Shown: positions 34,501 to 41,863, counted from the stretch's first letter. The stretch is DNA of 64,000 nucleotides from Paenibacillus_D sp047238105 (GCF_047238105.1 NZ_JBDFMD010000001.1:1550001-1614000), one strand, 5' to 3'. Notes: generated by a model not told the origin, from the letters alone. Numbers and translations: made by a program.

Positions 34501-35277
34501 GCGGGCGCTCTCCAGCATCGCCGTCCGCACGGTCTCCGGCAGATCCGGAGCCGGGGTCTCCTCCAGCACCTTCTGGTTGCGGCGCTGGATGGAGCAGTCC
34601 CGCTCTCCTAATGCGACGACTTCGCCGAACCGGTTGCCGAAGATCTGCACCTCGACATGACGCGCCCTGGCGATGTATTTCTCCAGGAACAAACCGCCAT
34701 TGCTGAAGTTATTCTCCGCCAGATAGCTGACGCTGTCATAGGCTTCGCGCAGCGCCGTCTCGCTCTCGCAGACGCGCATGCCGATGCCGCCGCCGCCAGC
34801 CGTACTCTTGAGGATGACGGGATAACCGATCCGCGCCGCCTCCAGAGCCGCTTCCTCCACCGAGGCGATCAGTCCCGTGCCCGGCAGCAGCGGCACACCG
34901 GCGCGCTCGGCCAGCGCCCGGGCCGTATGCTTGAGGCCGAACAGCTCGATCTGCTCGGGCGCCGGTCCGATGAAGGCGATTCCCTGCTCGCTGCAAGCCC
35001 GGGCAAACGCCGCATTCTCGCTGAGGAAGCCGTAACCGGGATGGATCGCTTGCGCACCGGTCGCAACAGCTGTCTGCAGGATCAGCTCACCGTTCAGGTA
35101 ACTGTCCTTGGCCGGGCCGTCGCCGATCCGGACCGCTTCATCGGCGCCGTCGACATGGAGGCTGTCTTGGTCGGCGTCTGTATACACAGCTACCGAGGCG
35201 ATGCCCATCCGGCGAAGCGTGCGCTCGATCCGTACGGCGATCGCGCCCCGGTTGGCGATCAATACTTTGTCGAACAT
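31552..35277 (-). CDS. Biotin-dependent guanidine/urea carboxylase
   Basis: The 1241-residue product is a full urea-carboxylase-family enzyme. An N-terminal biotin carboxylase (KVLIANRGAIAVRI; ATP-grasp loop KSTAGGGGIGMRV near residues 155-168; FLEVNTRLQVEHGVTEE near 290) is followed by carboxyltransferase halves AHS2 (from about VLDGGVQTTIQDWPGRTG) and AHS1 (LLVEYGELELDLLLRFQVHA). A C-terminal biotin carrier contains EESMKMEF, with the biotinyl Lys near residue 1200. It carboxylates guanidine or urea with ATP and bicarbonate. The guanidine-I riboswitch and the two DUF1989 genes upstream favour guanidine, giving carboxyguanidine. ATG at 35277 follows GAGGGGAAG; the frame extends to 35343 without a good start. 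It overlaps nothing and starts 15 bp after the second DUF1989 gene. Confidence 0.9.
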   Translation of the reverse strand: MFDKVLIANRGAIAVRIERTLRRMGIASVAVYTDADQDSLHVDGADEAVRIGDGPAKDSYLNGELILQTAVATGAQAIHPGYGFLSENAAFARACSEQGIAFIGPAPEQIELFGLKHTARALAERAGVPLLPGTGLIASVEEAALEAARIGYPVILKSTAGGGGIGMRVCESETALREAYDSVSYLAENNFSNGGLFLEKYIARARHVEVQIFGNRFGEVVALGERDCSIQRRNQKVLEETPAPDLPETVRTAMLESARSLAAEAGYRSAGTVEYLYDPDSCAFYFLEVNTRLQVEHGVTEEVLGLDLVEWMVREAADELTELAALVPAPVGHSIQARIYAEDCLQQFRPSAGQLDAVRFPADARIETWVRDGLTVTTLYDPMLAKLIVRGKTREEALAKLHDALAATRVYGITTNLGYLQALLREPDCRSGRVYTTMLEHFTPAEPALEVLDGGVQTTIQDWPGRTGHWDVGVPPCGPMDPLSFRIGNRLLGNEERAAGMELTLRGGAYRFRDRMRFCLTGADMDARLDGQPVPRYVPVQAEQGQELQLGESAAGMRAYLLVAGGFDMPQTLGSAATFTLGGFGGHGGRALRTGDVLGVLKEQAEAADGAAHGPSFDPAFGREWTLGVIPGPHCTTEFLQPDYLAQLTDYSWEVHFNSSRTGVRLIGPAPLWAREDGGEAGLHPSNIHDNAYAVGTLDLTGDMPILLGPDGPSLGGFVCPVTTASAELWKIGQLRPGDRVGFRLLTLEDADHLRQAQERGLRSVAATALPAGSALYGAAETDPAPVAEPVISYVEKSTRSPVSSEVGSVRSRRLLPPEYPVLASEREGRRFPLTIRCSGDCNLLVEYGELELDLLLRFQVHALMQAIRESGVLPVLDLTPGIRSLQVHIDPSEMSVREACGHLLELDAGLPPIESMRVPSRVVRLPLSWDDPATQLAIERYQSNVRPDAPWCPSNLEFIRRINGLSSVEEVRQVVYDANYLVLGLGDVYLGAPVATPTDPRHRLVTTKYNPARTWTPENAVGIGGAYMCVYGMEGPGGYQFVGRTIQMWNRLRQTKSFVDGKPWLLRFFDQIQFYPVEADELLQLREDFLRGRFEADIEETTFDLGEYVAFLTSIEEDAGAFREQQQTAFRAERDDWRAQGLAEYISVHDVPDAASEESLPEGAVPVRCTMPGSVWRVLVQPGDRVTKGEALIIEESMKMEFRQEAPCDGIVGEIYVKPGDEVQAGQLIVSLLGEELAAV

Positions 35278-35291
35278 GATATCTTCCCCTC

Positions 35292-35954
35292 TCAGTTGTC
35301 CCAGACCAGCACGCGGATCGGTGTCGGATTGTAGCCGTTGCAAGGATTATTGAGCTGCGGACAGTTGCTGATCAGCGCCAGCGTCCGGCAGTGTGCCTCG
35401 AGCTCCACATAGCAGCCCGGCCCCGAGATGCCATCCGCAAATTGCAGTTCGCCGGCCGGCGTCACCGGCACATTCATGAAAAAGTTAATATTCGGCGGCA
35501 AGTCCCGCTTCGTATAGCGCTCGCTTAGGCGGGCCAGCTCCAGCAGGAAAGTGTCCCGGCAGTTGTGCATCGGCAGCGTCTCGTGCGCATAACGAACGGT
35601 ATTGCTCTCTGCCGAGCAGGCGCCGCCCAAGGTGTCATGTCGTCCGCATGTATCGGCGATAATCGTCAGCAGCGGCTTCCCTGACTCTGCCCGCAGTACC
35701 GAGCCTGTCGTCAGGTAGATGCTGCCCTGCCCGGCGATTGTCCTCGTCGCGCTGTAATGATCCTGCGGATGCTCGGCATCATAGAAGAGGGTGTCCGCCG
35801 CCTGATTGCCTTCGACATCGACGATCCGGAGCACCTGGCCAGGCTCCAGCTCATGGGACCAGCCATCGCCCGCCAGCACCGTCATATCCAGGATGGCATC
35901 CTGCTCCTTGCGCTTGCTCTCCCGCAATGTCAAACTGCTGTTCATCTTCCTCAT
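35292..35954 (-). CDS. Urea carboxylase-associated protein 2-like, probable carboxyguanidine deiminase subunit (DUF1989)
   Basis: The 220-residue product belongs to the DUF1989/urea carboxylase-associated family. It has a jelly-roll beginning (RIVDVEGNQAADTLFYDAEH), the conserved block IIADTCGRHDTLGGACSAES at about residues 97-116 and the ending LNNPCNGYNPTPIRVLVWD, typical of the UAAP2 type. Work on guanidine catabolism in Pseudomonas and other bacteria showed the paired proteins (CgdA and CgdB) act together as carboxyguanidine deiminase, giving allophanate and ammonia. Which of the two subunit names applies here I cannot tell. It begins 9 bp after the first DUF1989 gene and precedes the carboxylase. 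Two in-frame ATGs three codons apart are possible starts. Confidence 0.86.
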   Translation of the reverse strand: MRKMNSSLTLRESKRKEQDAILDMTVLAGDGWSHELEPGQVLRIVDVEGNQAADTLFYDAEHPQDHYSATRTIAGQGSIYLTTGSVLRAESGKPLLTIIADTCGRHDTLGGACSAESNTVRYAHETLPMHNCRDTFLLELARLSERYTKRDLPPNINFFMNVPVTPAGELQFADGISGPGCYVELEAHCRTLALISNCPQLNNPCNGYNPTPIRVLVWDN

Positions 35955-35963
35955 CCGCTCCCT

Positions 35964-36692
35964 TCAGCTGCTCTTCAGCCGATAATAAGACCATGTATTC
36001 TCATAAGCGCGCCGATTCTCCGCACGCTTCTCCACCCACTCGTCGCCTGCCCCCGTCGCCGGGGCATCGGCTACCTCCATCGTGACCGGAACCGAGGGAT
36101 AGCGTGCCGAGCGATCCAGCGGATGCGGCGTATTGGAGAGCACGAGCAGCAGGTCCATCTCCGCACGCAACGTCACGGAAGCGCCTGCCGGACAGTGCCC
36201 GGGGAGATGCTGCAGCATGCCCGCTTCATCGCTGACTACTTTGGAGAACAGATTCACATTCGGCACCAGATCGCGCGGCCCCAGTCCAGCCTTGGTCAGC
36301 TCGATGATGAAGTTGTCGAAGCCGTTCCGCAGCCGGTCATTACGATGCTGCTGGTAGTTCGTGTGGCCGTAGACAGTCTCGATTTCTTCTGCCGTCGTAT
36401 GACCGCAGATCGTATCGTGCCAGCCAAGGGTATCGCTTGTGATGGCAGCCAGCACGCGCCCGTTATCTGACATCAGCACGCGCCCATGCGACAGGAATGC
36501 CGTGTACTGCGCCTTGAGCGAGTCAGCCATACTATAGCGCTCCGAGAGATCGGCCGCGTTGTACAGCAGCATCGACAGGTTGGCGCCACTCTCCTCGGCA
36601 GTAAAAGTCATCGCTTTGCCGCGGCCGATGATGCCCGACCATTTGGCGCCCGGCGGCAGGGTTATGGCAATCGTTGAAGATATGGCATCCAT
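35964..36692 (-). CDS. Urea carboxylase-associated protein 1-like, probable carboxyguanidine deiminase subunit (DUF1989)
   Basis: The 242-residue product is the second DUF1989 member. It shows the block TSDTLGWHDTICGHTTAEEI at about residues 86-105, a His-rich NYQQHRNDRLRNGFDNFI region, and NVNLFSKVV, as in UAAP1 proteins. It lacks the NPCN ending of its partner, so the two are different subunits rather than a recent duplicate. They are expected to form a heteromeric, metal-dependent deiminase. GGAG lies nine bases before the ATG. It follows the permease gene by about 80 bp and sits just upstream of the partner subunit. Confidence 0.85.
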   Translation of the reverse strand: MDAISSTIAITLPPGAKWSGIIGRGKAMTFTAEESGANLSMLLYNAADLSERYSMADSLKAQYTAFLSHGRVLMSDNGRVLAAITSDTLGWHDTICGHTTAEEIETVYGHTNYQQHRNDRLRNGFDNFIIELTKAGLGPRDLVPNVNLFSKVVSDEAGMLQHLPGHCPAGASVTLRAEMDLLLVLSNTPHPLDRSARYPSVPVTMEVADAPATGAGDEWVEKRAENRRAYENTWSYYRLKSS

Positions 36693-36775
36693 TCTATATT
36701 CACTCCTTCGATTAATAATCTGAATAATCAGTTATTTATCTCGCAATCCAGGCCTTAACCCGGGACAGCAAGGGA

Positions 36776-37573
36776 TTATGCCCACGGAAACATCCGTTTG
36801 TTCAGATAAGCCATGATCCGATCGGTGATCAAGCCCAGCAGGCCGATGACGATCAGCCCGACGAAGATCTGCTCCGTATTGAGGAAGCGCTGCGCCTTCA
36901 TGATCGTATAGCCGAGGCCGCTGTTGACGGCTACCAGCTCCGCCACGACCAGATAGGTCCAGGCCCAGCCCAGGATTAGCCGCAGCGTATGCATCAGCTG
37001 GGGCCGGATCGCCTTGATCAGCACCGAGTCGATCGCCTGCCAGCGGCTGGCTCCCAGTGTGAAGGAGGCATGCAGCAGATCATGCGGCACCCGCCGCGTC
37101 AGATCGGCGACCATCAGCACCAGTTGGAAGAAGCAGCCGATGAAGATGAGCAGGATTTTGGAGCTCTCGCCGATCCCAGCCCACACCATGATCAGCGGGA
37201 TAAAAGCGACGGCTGGCATATAGCGGATAAATTCCATCAGCGGCTCGATGAACGCCTCGCTGAACTTGAATGTACCGGCCAGGATCCCCAGCGGGATGCC
37301 GATCGCGCAAGCAAGGGCAAATCCGCTGAAGACGCGGAACACGCTGATGCCGATATGCCCCCAGTACTCCGCGCTGCCAAGCTGGATGAACAGCTCCGCA
37401 AGAACGGCCTGCGGCGGCGGCAGGAAGATCGGATTGACGGCGCCGGAGGTGCTGAGCAGCAGCCAGACGCCGATCAGCAGGACAAAGGAGACGACTGCCG
37501 TAAGCAGAAATGCCCTTGGACTGATCTCCTTAAAGATCTGCAGCCGCTGCGGCCTTTTTTTGGGGATGTCCAT
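36776..37573 (-). CDS. ABC transporter permease, SsuC/TauC-type (guanidine-operon importer)
   Basis: The 265-residue product has a basic cytoplasmic start and about six membrane helices. It carries the EAA-type loop PHDLLHASFTLGASRWQAID at about residues 160-179, which contacts the ATPase encoded at 30640. The family moves nitrate, sulfonate, taurine and other small solutes. In operons with guanidine carboxylase and a guanidine riboswitch, such importers are assigned to guanidine or guanidine derivatives. It starts two bases after the stop codon of the binding-protein gene, so translation of the two is probably linked. Confidence 0.87.
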   Translation of the reverse strand: MDIPKKRPQRLQIFKEISPRAFLLTAVVSFVLLIGVWLLLSTSGAVNPIFLPPPQAVLAELFIQLGSAEYWGHIGISVFRVFSGFALACAIGIPLGILAGTFKFSEAFIEPLMEFIRYMPAVAFIPLIMVWAGIGESSKILLIFIGCFFQLVLMVADLTRRVPHDLLHASFTLGASRWQAIDSVLIKAIRPQLMHTLRLILGWAWTYLVVAELVAVNSGLGYTIMKAQRFLNTEQIFVGLIVIGLLGLITDRIMAYLNKRMFPWA

Positions 37574-37575
37574 CG

Positions 37576-38601
37576 CTACTCACTCCCTGCCGCTTGCACA
37601 AACCGGGGCTCCAGGAAGCTCTCAAAATCATCCATCGCATCCACCATTCCCAGCCCATGCAGAAATTCAGCTGTCTTCTCGGCCGTGTAGCTGAGCGAGG
37701 TGTAGGAATCGCCCGGCTGGAACGCAGCAAGATTGTCTTCGATACTGAACAGCCGGATACTCTCGATCCCCAGCGCAAAATCCTCCGGCGTCGTCTCCGC
37801 CTGCTTGGCCAGCAGCTCCATCATTTCATCCCGGTTCTCCTCAAAGTAAGCCAGCCCTTCAAACCAGGCGTCGACAATCTTCTGGATATCCTCCGGACGC
37901 TCCTCTACGACCTTCTCCTGGAATACCAGCAGGTCGGGGATCAGGCCCGGTACATCGGCGGAGGAAAACAGCACCTTGCCTTGCCCCTCATTGACCGCTT
38001 TGGTCTGGAACGGCTCCCACAGGACGGAGGCATCGGTGTTGCCGGCGATGAAGGCCGGACCGGCGTCGTTGACCGTCATATTGACGAAGTTGATATCCTT
38101 CTCCGTCATGCCATGCTGATCGAGCGCCGTCAGCAGCAGCAGATGGTCTACCGTGCCGAGCTCTGTAGCTACTGTCTTGCCTCTGAGGTCGGGAATCGTA
38201 TCGTATTCGGGACGGCTTACGATCGCATCGCCGCCATGCGAGTTGTCATTGACCAGTACCGCCTTCAGCTTGATGCCTTTGGACAGCGGCGCCAGCGTAT
38301 CGCTGAGCGTCTGGCTGTTGGCATCGACCTTGCCGGTCGCCAGCGCCTGCAGCGAATCGCTATACACCGGGAAGAACTCCAGCTTGACGTCGACGCCATG
38401 CTTTTCGAAGAATCCCTTCTCCTGTACCACATACCACATGTACCAGCCCGGCCACGGGCTGAGTGCGATCGTCACGGGATCGCCGCTGCCGCTATTGCCG
38501 CCGGCTCCCGAGCCTCCTTCCGTCGTCGTTCCGCAACCCGCCAGCAGCAGCAGCGCAGCCAGCATCCCCATGACCATCCGTTGCCGTCCCATTCTCCGCA
38601 T
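37576..38601 (-). CDS. ABC transporter substrate-binding lipoprotein, SsuA/TauA/NMT1-type (guanidine-operon importer)
   Basis: The 341-residue product has a lipoprotein signal ending LLAGCGTT, a Gly/Ser linker and an SsuA-like bilobal body (VTIALSPWPGWYMWYVVQEKG; FFPVYSDSLQALATGKVDAN). The Trp/Tyr/Met-rich early segment could line a pocket for a flat cation such as guanidinium, but this is inference. It is the first gene of the operon. Its ATG at 38601 follows AGGAGAGGG and lies about 50 bp downstream of the riboswitch terminator, so its expression depends directly on ligand binding. Confidence 0.88.
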   Translation of the reverse strand: MRRMGRQRMVMGMLAALLLLAGCGTTTEGGSGAGGNSGSGDPVTIALSPWPGWYMWYVVQEKGFFEKHGVDVKLEFFPVYSDSLQALATGKVDANSQTLSDTLAPLSKGIKLKAVLVNDNSHGGDAIVSRPEYDTIPDLRGKTVATELGTVDHLLLLTALDQHGMTEKDINFVNMTVNDAGPAFIAGNTDASVLWEPFQTKAVNEGQGKVLFSSADVPGLIPDLLVFQEKVVEERPEDIQKIVDAWFEGLAYFEENRDEMMELLAKQAETTPEDFALGIESIRLFSIEDNLAAFQPGDSYTSLSYTAEKTAEFLHGLGMVDAMDDFESFLEPRFVQAAGSE

Positions 38602-38652
38602 CAGATCCCTCTCCTTTGTCTCTTTTTCACGTCATTTTGCCCCGGAAATAAA

Positions 38653-38690
38653 GAAAAGCCCGAGAGATCCAATGATCTCCCTGGCTTTTA
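38653..38690 (-). terminator. Riboswitch expression-platform terminator
   Basis: On the minus strand AAAAGCCAGGGAGATC pairs with GATCTCTCGGGCTTTT, and T-rich sequence follows. The ascending arm contains conserved aptamer bases, so terminator and ligand-bound aptamer exclude each other. Confidence 0.85.
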
Positions 38691-38830
38691 TCCTTCCGTG
38701 TTATACAGATCCGGCCGCCGGCAACCCGGCTACAAACCTTCGCTGTACGCTAGTCTCTCGGACCAGACTTGACCCAGCGAAGCAGCAGCTTGATGCCTGC
38801 GCGGCTTTGATCAACGGAACCCTAGACAGC
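38653..38830 (-). promoter_or_regulatory. Guanidine-I riboswitch (ykkC-yxkD class)
   Basis: The minus strand carries the hallmark segments of this class in order. CTAGGGTTCCG (38815-38825) is followed by TGGTCCGAGAGACT (38752-38765). Then come a GC-rich hairpin near 38715-38735 and ACGGAAGGATAAAAGCC leading into AGGGAGATC (about 38672-38702). These match the conserved core that binds guanidinium. The 3' segment overlaps one arm of a terminator, so ligand binding would prevent termination and switch on the downstream transport and degradation genes. Identification is by recalled consensus. Confidence 0.9.
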
Positions 38831-38899
38831 TTTTTTGCTCCCAGAGGTGGTGCTACGGGAACCCTAATTCATTTGTCAAATAACCTAACACCTAGTTGA

Positions 38900-38928
38900 A
38901 TTATATGTCTAACCTTATTGACTGTCAA
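38900..38928 (-). promoter_or_regulatory. Consensus SigA promoter of the guanidine operon
   Basis: On the minus strand TTGACA (38923-38928) and TATAAT (38900-38905) are exactly 17 bp apart. Both hexamers are perfect. The transcript would start near 38893 and contain the whole riboswitch. Confidence 0.9.
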
Positions 38929-39007
38929 TATAAATGTCAGGTTTATTTACATAATAATAAAAAATTAAAAACGACTGCATCATAAACAGCCGCTTTTCAT
39001 CTCCGTT

Positions 39008-39274
39008 TTATTTCGGGTCGGAATCGTCAGGCAGTTCGATCCAGCGAGACGCCCATTTAGCGATATTCTCAAGCAACGGCGCCAGCTCGTGGCCTTTTTC
39101 CGTGAGCGAATATTCGATCCGCACCGGCTTCTCGGGATATACCTTCCTCTCGACGATTCCCTCCTCCTCCAACGTCTTCAGCCTCTCCGAGAGCACCTTG
39201 CCGCTCAGATTAGCCAGAGAATTCTCGATTGCCGCAAAGCGTTGGGGCCCTTCTAAATCAAAGGAAGGTGCCAA
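39008..39274 (-). pseudogene. 5'-truncated HxlR-family regulator
   Basis: The frame encodes the C-terminal three quarters of an HxlR winged-helix protein: GPQRFAAIENSLANLSGKVL, then LKTLEEEGIVERKVYPEKPV and EYSLTEKGHELAPLLENIAK. The usual N-terminal part, with its conserved Cys and the GGKW-type helix, is missing: just before the FDLEGPQRF region the frame closes with an in-frame TAG, and only a TTG could serve as start. The break coincides with the start of the RibA-like gene on the other strand. It is probably non-functional for DNA binding. Confidence 0.7.
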
Positions 39275-39276
39275 CT

Positions 39277-39777
39277 ATGTTGCAACCTCACGCATTATCC
39301 CTGCTTGGCGACAAGATCCATACTGTCGGTTCAGATACAACCTCGCTCATGCTGGTAGGGCCTATCAATTTGCCAGTCAATTTGGAAGGCAATACCGTCG
39401 TCTTTCAGTGGTATTGCTGGCTGCCTGTGAAAGATCAACTTGCTATAGACGAGTACCGCAGCGCTAATGTGGAGTTCTTTGTTCGTCGTCTGTCTATTTT
39501 AAACCTGGCGGAAAGCCAGCAATCGAGTGTGTTGGTATACGGCGATTTTGCACAAGATGCGCATGCGATCCCTGTCCGTCTGATCACCAATAACCCTAAG
39601 AAACTCGAGGCTTTGCGGTCGGCCGGTCTGAATGTCCTGGGCAGGGTTCCGCTCTGGGGCGATCAGTCGGAATATAATGCACGCTATCTGAAAACAAAGG
39701 TAGAGCGCTCAGGTCACTTCGGCGATCACGAGATCCGTTATCCGGAACAAGACGCAAAATTTCTCCAGGTTCATTAA
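39277..39777 (+). pseudogene. GTP cyclohydrolase II (RibA)-like gene with in-frame internal deletion
   Basis: The 166-residue frame joins two ends of a RibA-like protein of the Bacillus/Paenibacillus type. The N-terminal part (TTSLMLVGPINLPVNLEGNT; QQSSVLVYGDFAQDAHA) is followed directly by the C-terminal part (VRLITNNPKKLEALRSAGLN; GRVPLWGDQSEYNARYLKTK). Everything normally between them is absent, including the zinc-binding Cys cluster (HTGDxFxSxRCDCG) and the GRGIGL catalytic loop, roughly 120 or more residues. The frame and the start (AAGGAAGG then ATG) are kept. The product cannot have cyclohydrolase activity; it may be a relic or a small protein of new function. Confidence 0.65.
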
Positions 39778-39800
39778 TGCTTAGCTTCCTATACACCCGA

Positions 39801-39849
39801 AATAAGACCATCGTCGGCTCAGTGAGCACCCCGATGGTCTTATTTTTTG
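39801..39849 (+). terminator. Rho-independent terminator after the RibA-like gene
   Basis: AATAAGACCATCG and CGATGGTCTTATT form a 13-bp stem followed by TTTTTT. The flanking A/T runs allow action in both directions. Confidence 0.9.
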
Positions 39850-39881
39850 TATCCTTACCCTTAGGACAACGAATGTGATTT

Positions 39882-39992
39882 ACGCCAAAAGACATCGCGA
39901 TGATTTTCACATTTGGCTCAATTGCCGGTGCGGTCATTCAGGCAACCCTTTTCGGGTGGATTATAAAACGTTTCGAAGAGAAGCGAGTATGA
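39882..39992 (+). pseudogene. Fragment of an MFS transporter
   Basis: A short open stretch reads TPKDIAMIFTFGSIAGAVIQ and ATLFGWIIKRFEEKRV before a TGA. It looks like one helix-loop of a DHA1-type MFS protein around the start of its second half. A TGA closes the frame two codons upstream. Together with the neighbouring broken genes it marks a region of decay. The rest of the gap 39778-40056 shows nothing else beyond the terminator. Confidence 0.4.
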
Positions 39993-40056
39993 TCTTTCTG
40001 GGTCCGAGTTTCTGCCTGCACTCGTTTTTGCATCCGTGAGCTATTTTCGCCTTGAA

Positions 40057-41037
40057 TCAATTCATGTAAGTGTTGAACCAATCGAGCATTTGGCTAGAGT
40101 CCTTCGCAAAGTAGGTATATCCGTCCCAGCGCCGTGACGTTCCCTTAATCCAAAAGAGCTTCTTCTCTTCTATCGGAATATTGTCGTACATCGCCTGTAT
40201 GTCGCTTGGCCGGGTCATCACATCGTCATGAACCTGGTAGAGGAACGTCGGAATCTTGACACTCTTTGCCGCTTGGACCGGAGACATATCATCTAGCCTA
40301 AAGCTGTTGTGCAGTCTGATGCGTTCTTCCAGATCGTCGATTCGGTCTGCGATTCCAATATGAGCCAGGGACTGCTCAAGCGTGACTCGGACAGAAAGCG
40401 GCTGCGGCGCGACCATGCAACGAACTTCCCGGAAGGCTTCGGGGTATTTGGCCATGGCGAACATCGTAGCGTTGCAGCCCATACAACGGCTGAACAATCC
40501 AATGATCATATCTCGCAAATCCTCGCGGCTGCGAACGTAGTTCAGCGAGCCGATGACATCCCGTGCTTCGAAAATGCCTGCGCTGATGATACCTCCGTTG
40601 GCCGCTCCGCTGTGGCCAAAGTTACGGAAGTCATAGGTCAAGACATTGTACCCGGCATCGTGCAATATTTTGTAGTCCGGTACGAGATTGACCTCAAAAT
40701 CGTTGCCTCCGGCGGCGCCGATCGTCTTCCACGGTTCGAGGTGAGATGGAAGACCGGAGCGACTGAACCACAGCGGATGATTCGCAATGATGAGCTTATT
40801 CGAGCTGGGTGCCGGAATAAACCAGCCCTCTAGTGGCACACCGTCCAGAGAAGGGAACGTTACTTCCTCAAAGTCAAGATCATACTCGGCTGGAGTGTGC
40901 AGGATGGGGGAGCGCATCGATACACCGAAGTCGCTTGCGATCGTTTGCAGAATCTGTTCGATCTGTTCTTCTGATAAAGCACGCTTGCCCTGTCCTTCGC
41001 TTTCATAGTTACCTTGTTCCGTTTTAGTTTGAGTCAT
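40057..41037 (-). CDS. Alpha/beta hydrolase with Cys at the nucleophile position
   Basis: The 326-residue product has an alpha/beta-hydrolase fold (VPLEGWFIPAPSSNKLIIAN; GYNVLTYDFRNFGHSG). At the nucleophile elbow, near residue 190, it reads LFSRCMGCNAT where most relatives have G-x-S-x-G, so the nucleophile would be Cys and the first Gly is Ser. A Cys nucleophile is known in dienelactone hydrolases. The acid and His residues may be in YQVHDDVMTRPSD and the C-terminal region, though a classical C-terminal catalytic His is not obvious. It has no signal peptide. GGGAGG lies 11 bases before the ATG. The TetR gene just upstream, on the same strand, probably controls it. Confidence 0.75.
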   Translation of the reverse strand: MTQTKTEQGNYESEGQGKRALSEEQIEQILQTIASDFGVSMRSPILHTPAEYDLDFEEVTFPSLDGVPLEGWFIPAPSSNKLIIANHPLWFSRSGLPSHLEPWKTIGAAGGNDFEVNLVPDYKILHDAGYNVLTYDFRNFGHSGAANGGIISAGIFEARDVIGSLNYVRSREDLRDMIIGLFSRCMGCNATMFAMAKYPEAFREVRCMVAPQPLSVRVTLEQSLAHIGIADRIDDLEERIRLHNSFRLDDMSPVQAAKSVKIPTFLYQVHDDVMTRPSDIQAMYDNIPIEEKKLFWIKGTSRRWDGYTYFAKDSSQMLDWFNTYMN

Positions 41038-41085
41038 TGTTCAGTTTGCCTCCCTTTGGGAAATGAAGATCGCACATTCCTCTTA

Positions 41086-41808
41086 TCATTCTGTGTCTCC
41101 GGCAAGTATGTTGAGCCAGTCATGCAGTAGTGCTATTTCCGATGCTCTCAGGGTTGAAACTTGGCCTCTCGGTAATTCCTCTCGCAGACGGGCAGCGGCG
41201 GCTACGATTTCTGGCGATGCAGGATGGCTTCCGTAGGCGGGATCCGGGCTGATTAACGCTGCCATTACGGCGTCGCGAGTGATGGAGACCAAGGGATCAG
41301 AAACGGTGCTATTGGTACGAATGAGATGAAGAGTTACCCCGATCGCGACCGATTCCACGACGTCTAGCGCTATCCTGATAGGCAGCCGCAGGCGACCGGC
41401 ATCTTCATATAAGCGCATGAATTTCAGCAACTCAGACTGGGCGACAGATGCTACCTGAGACATACTTCGAATCAGCGGACGGCCGTACATCAGGTCGTAC
41501 AGCGCAGGGTTGCTTACTCCGAATTCAACGTGCATGTCCCACCCTCGGCGGAAATCCGCATTAAGGTCACCCGTAAGGCCAACCTTTCGTTTTTGCTCGA
41601 GATACCGTTCGAATGCATCCATAACGACAGCCTGTACTAAACCATCCTTGTCGCCAAAGTAGTGATATAGAGTCGGTGCCTTTACACCTGCGGCTTCGCA
41701 CACCTCCCGATTTGAAATTTCCCCGGTAGGTGAGGCGGCCAGCAATTGAGCTGTTGCCTCCATGATTCGCATCCTCGTCCCATTCGAACTTTCACTATCT
41801 TGAACCAA
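41086..41808 (-). CDS. TetR-family transcriptional regulator
   Basis: The 240-residue product has a TetR helix-turn-helix (RIMEATAQLLAASPTGEISN; REVCEAAGVKAPTLYHYFGD, about residues 33-52) and a long helical ligand-binding region. The start is TTG at 41808, eight bases after AAGGAGG. It is 48 bp upstream of the alpha/beta-hydrolase gene in the same direction, so the two form a likely operon. Two palindromes lie upstream of it at 41864-41880 and 41920-41940 and are candidate self-operators. Confidence 0.83.
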   Translation of the reverse strand: MVQDSESSNGTRMRIMEATAQLLAASPTGEISNREVCEAAGVKAPTLYHYFGDKDGLVQAVVMDAFERYLEQKRKVGLTGDLNADFRRGWDMHVEFGVSNPALYDLMYGRPLIRSMSQVASVAQSELLKFMRLYEDAGRLRLPIRIALDVVESVAIGVTLHLIRTNSTVSDPLVSITRDAVMAALISPDPAYGSHPASPEIVAAAARLREELPRGQVSTLRASEIALLHDWLNILAGDTE

Positions 41809-41863
41809 ACCGATAACCTCCTTGTTAAGATTAGTGAGGAATCAAATAGTTAGCATTTCAACC

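Noticed and set aside
31552..35277. Naming the carboxylase simply urea carboxylase
   Set aside because: The family name is correct, but the guanidine-I riboswitch and DUF1989 pair make guanidine the better-supported substrate; both are stated in the call.
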